Shown here: positions 1 to 7,861 of the stretch, piece after piece
Layout of the letters: every line of letters starts with the position of its first letter
How positions within the stretch are numbered: the stretch's first letter is position 1
Assembly: GCA_034406715.1 (NCBI GenBank)
Contig: CP137869.1
Coordinates: 744,001 to 808,000 of the forward strand
From: Rhodotorula mucilaginosa
Lineage: Eukaryota > Basidiomycota > Microbotryomycetes > Sporidiobolales > Sporidiobolaceae
Length of the DNA: 64,000 nucleotides
Reading direction: 5' to 3'
Translations under genes and position numbers: made by a program
The notes under the pieces: model-generated
Database searches by the model: none
Told to the model about the DNA's origin: nothing
The model's input: only the letters and a program-made list of their open reading frames with translations

Positions 1-4
1 AGCC

Positions 5-1515
5 ATGCACACAGCTGTGCCTAGAGTTGCGCGCGGTCCCGACCTCAAACTAGACCCGGCGCTTGGATCGGTCCCGCTCGCTCTCCCCGGCCTCATCTCA
101 TCGCTGCGTCCGATCCGCCGGAATGCTGCACAGCTCGCAGACGAAGCGGCTCTCCTTAGAAGGTTCATGTACAAGCACAAGAATCAACACAAGGGGCAGC
201 GCTGGTGGAAGCGCATCGTCGAGGTCGACCGCTGCGCGTCGAGGGCGCTCGAGGAACTGTCTCGCTGGCTCGCCGGCTTCGGAATGAGGTGAGTCTTCCA
301 GCCAGACTCTGCTGCGCAAGGATGTCAGCTCCTCACGACTCTCTTCACCACGCAGCCCCGACAACGAAGACCACGGCTCGATCGGGCGGCAAGAACTCTG
401 TCGAGGCCTCCTCGCCGCCCCTCGAGTTTTGCTGATTGTCGAAAAGGTAAGGTCCGCAGTGCCCGGACTGCTCGTCTCGCAAGTGCTGACCATTCTTGCG
501 GACGAGCAGAACGTTCAAGTCTTGCTCAACTGCGCAGGGTAAGGAGCAGGGTCGAACCGCCAATTCCCTTCAGTCGAGGAAACCGAAGGCACGGAGTCAT
601 TCGCTGATTGTGCGTGTACCGGGTCCCTGAACCTTACAGCATTCTCGAACAACTCGTCGACTCGCGCGCATTCCTCGCTTTCGCTCTCGTTGTCGTCGCG
701 CTCGCGGCGCGCCTCCATTCGCTTTTCGGCGTCCTCTTCGACGACCTCGACCGCGCAACTGCGACGCTGTCGAACCTCGTCGGGGCGAACAAGGTATACG
801 CTTGTGCTGCACTTCAAGAAGTACCACAGAGCGCTGACGCTCGGGCAACCCCGCTCAGCTGACGGACGTCGTCAAGCCGCATCTCGCGCGCCTGCCTCGA
901 GAATTGCGCCGCTTCGTTCCGTCCGACCACGCCGCGCCTAGCTCGGCGACACTGCCCACACCCGCCTCACTTGATGAAGCATCCGCCAAACCGATCCGAA
1001 AGGGCGCTGACGATCTCGGCTCCGTGGTCGCGAGACCTTTGGCGAGTTCGCGAGCGCCGTCCTCCTCAAAGTCGGCTACTCCATCGCTTCCTAGCCGCAC
1101 AATCTCGCGAACGGCGTCCCCCGCAGCAACACCAAGAGCACCCTCGGTCGCGTCCGAGACCAATGCCTCCATGCAGAAGAACGCGGCGGGTGAACTGGTC
1201 GGTTTGGGCCACGTCGTCGAACGCAAAAAGAAGAGCGAGGAGGTCGGCGATCCTGCACTCGTCGTCCCTCGCAAGCGATCCTCGACCGGTTCGTCGGAGA
1301 AGCCCAGAGATGGTCCAGCCGTCAAGAAGCGCGTCCGAGCCGATCTTGCCGCTGGAGATGTGAAGCAGATCCCTCCTGGTTCGGCCTTCCCCGGCGGTTC
1401 TTTGGAGGCGCCCGAGCCTCGGACGACCTCGGACAAGGCTCCCGTCGTGAAGAAGAAGAAGAAGAAGAAAAAGGTCAAGAAGGACGGTGACGAAATTGAT
1501 GACATCTTCGGTTGA
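5..1515 (+). CDS. RMP1: RNase MRP protein subunit Rmp1-like
   Basis: Rmp1 is a protein subunit specific to RNase MRP, the nucleolar ribonucleoprotein that cuts precursor rRNA at site A3 (family knowledge). The first exon encodes a helix followed by FMYKHKNQHKGQRWWKRI, the Rmp1 signature in which an Asn-Gln-His stretch precedes two Trp. Good splice sites join at least five exons: donors near 291, 448, 540 and 792, with acceptors near 354, 510, 641 and 860. The spliced middle reads ILEQLVDSRAFLAFALVVV and then a helix ending LSNLVGANK. The last exon is Ser/Ala/Pro-rich and ends in a Lys run and GDEIDDIFG, a nuclear-type basic tail. The ATG at 5 is the first possible start, but the true start could lie left of the window. 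The tail of this gene occurs twice more in the window (near 7.3 and 12.9 kb). Confidence 0.8.
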
Positions 1516-2201
1516 CGCGAGTAGCGTGTGAGTCTCGCCGGCTTTTCCATTTCGACTGACGGGTAGCGGTGTCCGCTCATTTCGCCTCGCGATGCTGACC
1601 GACTCTCATCTTTGACCAGTACTTGACGCCAATACACGTACAACGTTGCGTCTGGAGCGGCCCGAGAGCGCGTCCAACGTCCAGCGGGCAGCAGGGAGCG
1701 TGAATGAGGCAGGGGAGAGGGACGGCGGCATGTAATCACCACAGTATCGTGTTGCCTTTACGAGTAGCTCAATGTGTGTAACTGTACTGAGCTCCTTACG
1801 CGCGCAAACAATGGACCGTGCTCCGACGCGCCCGAGAGGTGCTCAGATGCGTCGGCAACTCATCTCTCTTGGAAGGTCGACGTCCGGCGGACGTTTGACC
1901 AACACTGAGACCGTAACCTGACTGAAAGCAACGCAGTATATTGCCTGGTTGTTCTCCGTCAGATACGATGATAGCTGTGCTACCGGACTGGCAGACTCAC
2001 CTGGTTGTTCTCCGTCAGAGACGATGAGGAGAACAACCAAGTGCGAGGTGCGAGCTGAGCGCTGATCCCTTCCGCGCCACCGTTGCTTTTCCGTCGTCGT
2101 AAGTCTTGGGGCTTACATCTCTCTCACTCTCTTCCTCTCAGTCTCTTCCCTCTCACTTGCTCCGTCTACACACCCTCGCGCAACCCTCTCTACAGTCATC
2201 A
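1516..2201. other. intergenic: RMP1 3' flank and promoter of the next gene
   Basis: No convincing gene. Bases 1516 to about 1810 resemble the flank of the RMP1-tail copy at 13077-13345 (shared GTGTGAGTCTCGCCGG, CGGGCAGC and CTGAGCTCC blocks), so the duplication covers the 3' flank too. The second half carries a 28-base direct repeat with an inverted partial copy (separate entry), then a pyrimidine-rich stretch of the kind found in front of yeast start codons. Confidence 0.6.
1944..2039. repeat. 28-base direct repeat plus inverted 12-base copy
   Basis: A unit beginning CCTGGTTGTTCTCCGTCAGA lies at 1944-1971 and again at 2000-2027 with one difference (ATACGATGA against GACGATGA). Directly after the second unit, GGAGAACAACCA (2028-2039) is the exact reverse complement of TGGTTGTTCTCC inside it, so that end can form a hairpin. 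It is about 165 bases in front of the next start codon. Confidence 0.85.
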
Positions 2202-5200
2202 ATGGCCGCCATCACCGCCCTCCTCAACCTTCCGGTCAGTCTCGCACAGTCTCGCTCAGTCTCGCTCAGACTGACGAGCCGGAGGCCACTCACCGTTCCC
2301 CCGCTGACCGGCGCGCGCCGTTCTACTTGCACAACAGGCAATCACGCCAGCTCCGGGCATTGCCCAAGCTCAGAAGAACGTCCGAGCTATGGGAGTTTCC
2401 AAGAACTGCTGCTTGCTTGCGCTGATTGGCTACCTTGAAAAGTTGGCCGCGCCGCTTGCGGTCATCAACTGGAAGAATGTCTTCGACCTCGACATCCTCG
2501 CTGCCAGTGTTCGCGCCCTCCACGATCCAAACAGCAACCTCTCGACTGGCGACAAGCAGTGGCTTGTGCATGAGCACCAGTACCAAGGCTTCCTCGAGCT
2601 GCTCATCGAGTTCACCAAACCGACTCGCAAGGGTGCCGCACCCACATTCAGTATGCAACAGAGGTTGCGCCAGAGGTTCTTCAAGTGGCTGGACGGCGCG
2701 ATCAACCTCCCGCACTGGAAGGAACTCAAGACCGCTCGCTGGGCAAGCTACGAAAAGTGCGTTTCTTTGTCGCTCAGATGTCGCCGTCTTGGAGGGAAGA
2801 CTGACAAGTGCCCTGCCCTCTCCTGCCACACCATCAGGGTCTTCAAAGACCGCAGTGCGTTCGCCTGGCAACGTCAGGTCTGATATCTGCCGGCTCACGC
2901 GATTGCCATACCGAACATTGCAGAGAAAGAGACCCCGTACAAATACACGGATACACGGTCTGCGACTTGGTCAAGCTTGACTTGATGCTTGAGGCTCAGG
3001 CTGTGCAACGCTACCTCGCGGCGGTATGTCTCCTTGGTCTTCATGTGTTGCTGGTGGGACATGTCGTGCTCCTCGGATGCCGTTTGCTGACCGCATGCTG
3101 CAATCCTTTGCAGACCGGCCAATCCTACATTGACCTCGTCTCCAAAGTCATCCAGATTGAAGTCTTGCCCAAGAACGCCTCCGACGGCGACGCCGTCACC
3201 AAGGGCGTCGAACACACCTTCCCCTCCTTTGCCATCTGCGATGGGTGAGTCTGTTGCTTGACTACCTAGGTTCTTCCAGGCAGAGCTACCTTTTGACACC
3301 TCAAACCCATGAGCAGTCAATGTGCTCAATCAGGGCGCCAGCGTCAGTGGGTGGCTCCACCAAGCGCTCTTGACTGGGTTCTCGCACATCCAGGAGGACT
3401 CGAGCACGATGCGCAACGGCGGCGCGATCACGTTCGCTACCGCAAACATCGCCTCCGTGATCGACGTACTCAAAAAGGTCAGTCCATTCGGATTTTTTTT
3501 TTCCCCCACCTCGCGTCATTCTGACTCTTTCGCCTCGGAACTCAATGCAGGAGATGAGTTTCACGGACGCGCAGACGCACGCATTCCTCTCGGGAGATTA
3601 CGTGGACCGCAGCTTCCGCATTCTACCCCTTGGCTCTTGGTCCCTGCGCCGCTGACGAGGGTCATTGCCTCTCGGCAGGGGCGCGCCTCGTCAACCTGGG
3701 CCAGTACCAGAGCGGTTCCGACTGCTTCCACCGCGCTCTCTCAAAATCAGTCAACAGCGATTGCAAGCAGCGCGGTATGGACCCCGTCCAGGCGAGCAAG
3801 TGGACCAAGGCAGAGATGAGAGCCTCATCGCGTAAGCACTTTGCGTTCTTCAAGCTTGCCTACTACACGCGCTGACAAGATTGCTTCAGCTGGGCCGGAG
3901 TGTTCTACCACTTTGAAGATGTTGAGCACTTGACTCCCGGTCAGCTGAAGCAGCTCGGAGACGCGTGCCACCGCCTCAACCTCGACAGGACCGTCGCCAA
4001 GAAGGACAAGCATGTCAACCGTACAGAAGTTGCCTACCGCAGCCTGGTCAGCGGTTGCAAGTACGAGCTCGCCGTTTTGTTGGCTGAGGTGAGCACCTTC
4101 GTGCCTGTCCCTTTCCTCGGCGTCCACTTCCTGACGGCACTTGTATCCCCCCGCGCAACAGGCAGAGCTGCCTTTCGAGCTCCTCTTTACCAAGTCGCTC
4201 ATCACGCACCTCCAGGGAGTCGGGATCGAGGACAGTATGACCAGCGGCAAGGTTCGCATTGCCCTTGGTCAGAAGCAGAGCGAGGCGCAAGCTGCTCAGA
4301 CCAAGGTTACCAACACGCCGGGAACGCAGCTGGAGCTGCCGTGAATCGAGCAGCTGTATCTTTGGTGTCAAAGACAAATGCTGACCTTCTCTCTGCACAA
4401 TCCAGACCTCAGAGGGGAAGCGCAAGTCGGCGCAGTCAAAACTCAAGAGTAACTAGGGATGTCGGACCCATCAACGGGTAACGGAACGGGAACGGGCCCC
4501 ACCTCGTCCCGATATTGGGAAATATCGGGGCCCCGTTGTAAATCCGTTGCCGTTACTCGCAGAGCTGGTTTTGGAGGCTGATAACGGGGTAACGGGCTCA
4601 TAACGGGGTGCAGACTGGCTGTATTGCAACCCCTGGCCGCTACAGTGGTGGTAGTAGTGAGAAAAGAGAGAGTGCCGATCGCCTCAGCACACATTTTGCC
4701 GAGTTTCGCACGCGAGAAGCGCTTCATCGATGGCTCGCGCGACTCGCTCTCTCCCCTTCCTCACGATCCGCCTCGCTTGCTTGCGATGACAAGACGCCTA
4801 TATTGCTCAGATGGCTGCTCAAAGCTTGCCTGGTGTGCTGACGTTCACGTCCTTCTTGCTTGTCTATGACCCGACTTTGCCCGCTCGCACCTCCGCGCAC
4901 GACCTCCACGTCGACATCGATGCCGCTCCCCCTCGCGGCCGTCGCTCGAGTCAGCTCCGGCTCTGCCAGCAGCATCACTCTCGCCTCTTTCGACAAGACA
5001 AGAGCTCCAATCACGACCTACGCCTCGCCTCGCCTCGCCTTGCCGCCTCGAGTCCTCCGCCTGCGCCTTCACCTCGCTCCTGCCGCCACCCCTCTGCCTG
5101 TGCTTTGCCAGTCTAAGGTGAGTCACTTTTGCTCTCAATTCTATGCTGTTTGTTCTACTGGAGAAGCGGAGGACGCAAGGGCTTGTGCGCGGGTTAGCCC

Positions 5201-5706
5201 GGACAAGGCGAGACGGAAGCTGACTCGTCCCCTTGCTCGCCCCCTCACCACTCCTCTGTCCCTGTTGTAGAGACCGAAGACTGATAATAAGCTGCATGCT
5301 TTGCTGCTGCCCTCCCAGGGCAGAGAGGGATGCAGCTGGCAAGGAGGAGCTTGCTGCACTTTGGACAAGCGCGGTTACTCGGCTTCTGAGTAGAATGACG
5401 GGTCTCTATGCGCTGAAAAGATGCTATCATTTCTTTCTAGAGACTCTGCTCGAGTCTAGCTCCCTAGAGACGCCTGAATACACTGTAACGGGACTCGTAG
5501 CGGGGTGCTAACGGATTTTAACTGGGAAACGGGCGATTCCCGTTGGCGTTACGCCAAATTGGGGGTTCTTCCCGGTAAAAACCCCCATAACGGGACCCCC
5601 GTTGATGGGTCCGACATCCCTACTCAAGAGGATCAACGCCGCTGTGTTGCGCACTGAGGGCGCCTCGGACGGACCGTCCAACAGCAAGAAGCGCAAGATG
5701 CAGTAG
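2202..5706 (+). CDS. Unknown multi-exon protein interrupted by a hAT-type element
   Basis: I do not recognise this protein. Start ATG at 2202 in a CAATGGCC context; the reading frame continues through about nine introns with regular donors and CAG acceptors. Readable stretches include GYLEKLAAPLAVINWKNVFD (exon 2), SYIDLVSKVIQIEVLPKNA, SVIDVLKKEMSFTDAQTHAF, GQYQSGSDCFHRALSKSVNS and VFYHFEDVEHLTPGQLKQLG: mostly helical, soluble, no membrane segment or signal peptide. The last exon (about 4406-5706) is split by a 1,173-base transposon. Without it the exon reads on in frame from KSAQSKLK into a tail ending NSKKRKMQ, a basic nuclear-signal-like end, then TAG at 5704-5706. With the element in place translation stops at its third codon, so about 24 residues are lost. 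The intron before the last exon has a weak donor (GTTACC near 4306 keeps the frame). Confidence 0.6.
4450..5622. mobile_element. Non-autonomous hAT-type DNA transposon
   Basis: The ends are inverted repeats: a perfect 25-base match beginning TAGGGATGTCGGACCCATCA at 4454-4478 is repeated in reverse at 5598-5622. The element is flanked by the 8-base direct repeat CTCAAGAG (4442-4449 and 5623-5630). An 8-base target duplication with TAGGG-type ends is typical of the hAT superfamily (known). The left end carries four extra bases, TAAC, outside the matching repeat. Both sub-terminal regions hold many copies of TAACGGG/CCCGTTA, the kind of clustered short motif hAT transposases bind. The interior shows no frame with transposase features, so it would depend on a transposase from elsewhere. 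The near-perfect ends and exact target duplication suggest a recent insertion. Confidence 0.85.
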
Positions 5707-6070
5707 AGCGCGAGTCCATGCACTTTCTTTCAGGTCTACAGTGTTCCATCCCCTCGTCCGAAGCCCTGACGTCAACCTGTGCGCTTTTGCATCTGCAGCG
5801 GTTCCTCACCCGCTCGATCGAACGGGTAGCGATACCCTCGGTGCTCCTCTCAGAACTTTGTAGCTTCATGTGATGCTCGTCTCTGGTTGATATTTTACGT
5901 GTTTCAGTCTGCTTTAAAAACGTGGATTCGGATTGCAGTCTCAAAGACATTGAGCAAGCGGTTGCAAGCAGTGGTGTTTCCAACTGCTTGATTGTCAAGC
6001 ATAGGCCTAACCCTAGCAAGTTCAGCCTTCAGCCTTGTGGTATACTATCTAATTCCTATCAGCTACAGTT
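5707..6070. other. intergenic, no gene seen
   Basis: It holds the 3' flank of the preceding gene and presumably the promoter of the next. AT content rises just in front of the ATG at 6071 (GTATACTATCTAATTCC). No repeat or RNA gene was recognised. Confidence 0.5.
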
Positions 6071-6927
6071 ATGAGTGGGAGTGCTGGCCAGATGGACCAC
6101 GTCGAGCTGGAACGCAAGCCAAATTTGCTCGAAACGCTGGGCACATCGCTCTTTTCTCCGCTTTGGCGCCAGTCGCCCCCCTTGTTCTCTCGTTGGCTTC
6201 AGAACGCTATGCCTGCTGTTCTGTCGCGTTACGTGTCACCAGCGCTACCCGCGGCGGCAAGCAGCACTGAGGCCGCCAAGGGCAGTTTCAACTCCAATGA
6301 ACAGTCGCTCGCGGAGCTTGCCGACATCAAAGCCCCTCTTGCCACTGCCGACATGGACGGCAGTGCTCCACTTGTTTACAACTACGTTCCAGATGCGGAC
6401 GCGCTGCCCGAGGACAGGGAGGATCTTGACCTGGTTGCACTGCCGGGAGCAGATCAGCAGACCGCCAACGCAGACTCGGAACGGACGGGACAGAACGCCA
6501 GCGTCTCGGAATCAATCGCCACCAACTTTGACACAACTCTGACCCAGTCTGGCAAAGAGATTGCCGAGGAGATGACCCACAGGACCCGTTGCAAGCTTCA
6601 GAAAGACTGGAAGAGGATACGCCGCTGGGCCAAGAAGAATGAGCTGCAAGAGGTGCACTTTGGGCATACATCCACGCTGCTCTCAGCTGACGTTCCATCT
6701 CGACTCGACAGGCCGATTTGGCGGCGCTCTGGTCTCGGGCCGAGGAAGAGATCTGTGCAAAGCAGAGCAACAAGCTCCGGTACGCTGCCGTTTGCCCGAC
6801 CTCTGAACAGAGATCAAAGCGGCGGGCGTGGTGGTTGAGGAGGGACGCGCCCACGCCTTACCTCCCTTTCACTCTTACTCTTCACTCGCCCTCCCAACCT
6901 GCCTCAGAGCTTCTTTGGAGGTGTTAG
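6071..6927 (+). CDS. Unknown protein, probably cut short by a duplicated segment
   Basis: Not recognised. Starting at ATG 6071, a long acidic, Ala/Ser-rich frame includes the hydrophobic SRWLQNAMPAVLSRY and ends in a basic helix, THRTRCKLQKDWKRIRRWAK, near residues 175-195. A good intron (GTGCACTTTG near 6652, CTGAC, acceptor CTCGACAG near 6718) leads into a second exon starting ADLAALWSRAEEEICAKQSN. Around 6811 this exon runs into DNA that is duplicated at 10695, and the remaining codons to the stop at 6925-6927 are translated promoter sequence of the duplicated gene. The true 3' end was probably replaced by the duplication. Whether the chimeric transcript is made cannot be told. Confidence 0.4.
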
Positions 6928-7134
6928 TACACCACTCAGAGACTCACAAAATGACAATGAACCCCCTCACTGCCGCGCAAGAGGCTGTCCTTGACGGCGC
7001 TCCGGTTCCCGCTTCTCAGCTTCATCTGGAGATCTACCTTGCTCTTGCCACCCACTTTGTCTATTTGCCCAACTTTGCATATGTAGGCAGTTGTGATCCA
7101 TGTCACCTCCGACAAGCTCGAGATGCACAGTTTT
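6811..7134 (+). repeat. Segmental duplication, copy 1 of the family C promoter and head
   Basis: About 320 bases, beginning GATCAAAGCGGCGGG, closely match 10695-11010 by eye (mostly single-base differences). The block spans a promoter with CACTCTTACTCTTCACTCGC, a start codon and the first exon of family C. The left edge lies inside the gene at 6071; the right edge is at the G run beginning 7135. Confidence 0.85.
6951..7134 (+). pseudogene. Family C gene fragment (head only)
   Basis: ATG 6951 opens NPLTAAQEAVLDGAPVPAS, the same N-terminus as the longer family C gene at 10834. Translation of the first exon is intact, but after the donor region (TATGTAGGCAG) the sequence breaks off at the G run and the rest of family C is missing; what follows is an RMP1 tail. 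I read it as a promoter-plus-first-exon fragment left by duplication. A fused transcript with the downstream tail is conceivable. Confidence 0.65.
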
Positions 7135-7161
7135 GGGGGGGGGGGGGGGGGGGGGGGGGGG
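7135..7161. repeat. 27-base G homopolymer
   Basis: An uninterrupted G run at the right edge of the family C fragment. The corresponding place in the other copy (near 11015) reads only CGGGCGGGGCC. Its length may be uncertain, because such runs are hard to sequence. Confidence 0.9.
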
Positions 7162-7495
7162 CCTTTCAACTCACAAGTCCGTCGTCGAACGGCAGAAACC
7201 GAGGGACAAGGCGGGCGACCGAGCACTTCTTGTCCCTCGCAAGCGATCCTCAGTTGCTTTGTTGCAGAAACCTGCAGACGATCCAGCCGTCAACAAAGGC
7301 GTCAAGAAGGGCGTTCAAGCCGGTCTCGCGGTCGCGGAAGCGGATTTGAAGCAGGTTCCTCTCGGTTCGGACTCCAACGGCGGTTCTTTGGGGGCACCCG
7401 AGCCTCGGACGACGTTGCACAAGGCTCTTGTCATCAAGAGGAGGGAGAAAAGATTCAAGAAAGACGGCAATGAAATCGACGACATCTTTGGTTGA
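7162..7495 (+). pseudogene. RMP1 C-terminal tail, duplicated copy 2
   Basis: The frame reads VPRKRSSVALLQKPADDPAV, later GAPEPRTTLHKALVIKR and ends FKKDGNEIDDIFG with a TGA at 7493-7495, parallel to the RMP1 tail at about 1260-1515. The Rmp1 signature exon is absent, so it cannot make Rmp1. The reading frame and the last residues are kept despite many base changes, which is unusual for a dead fragment. Confidence 0.75.
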
Positions 7496-7514
7496 CGGTG
7501 TAGCGTGTGAGTCT

Positions 7515-7539
7515 CCCCCCCCCCCCCCCCCCCCCCCCC
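7515..7539. repeat. 25-base C homopolymer
   Basis: An uninterrupted C run just after GTGTGAGTCT, at the place where the other two RMP1-tail copies read CGCCGGCTTT. With the G run at 7135-7161 it forms an inverted pair around the tail copy, able to pair as a long G:C stem. Confidence 0.9.
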
Positions 7540-7861
7540 TTGGCCCTCTGCGGATCCGTCTGCAGAGCAGCGGTGTACGCTTGGTTTACATCACGATGCT
7601 GACCTACCTTGAACTCTCCTCCACTCGCAAAAGTGTGCTCGCTCGGGGGGAAGTAGACAATTTCTAGGTGTTGCAAAGACATGCGAAAACCGGAATAACT
7701 TCCCCTGCAGCCACTCTTGGCCATACAAACAATACGGCTAGCTCGAAGCTCGCTTCGAGCCTTCTTTTGGCGCGCTCCTGTTGGAGGGGCGGCGGGGGGC
7801 GGCGGGGGGCGGGAGGCTTGTCAGGATTGCCCGCCTTGTCGCGGCAAAGAAAAGAAAGGTC
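7540..7861. other. intergenic between RMP1-tail copy 2 and the family B gene
   Basis: It contains the remainder of the duplicated RMP1 3' flank (CAGCGGTGTACGC, GATGCTGAC) and a G-rich stretch at about 7785-7812 built from GGCGGCGGGG repeats. No gene was seen. It would be the 3' flank of the minus-strand gene that ends at 7862. Confidence 0.5.

Noticed and set aside
4450-5622. Transposase gene inside the hAT-type element
   Set aside because: No frame in the element is long enough or shows hAT dimerisation or catalytic features; the element is treated as non-autonomous.
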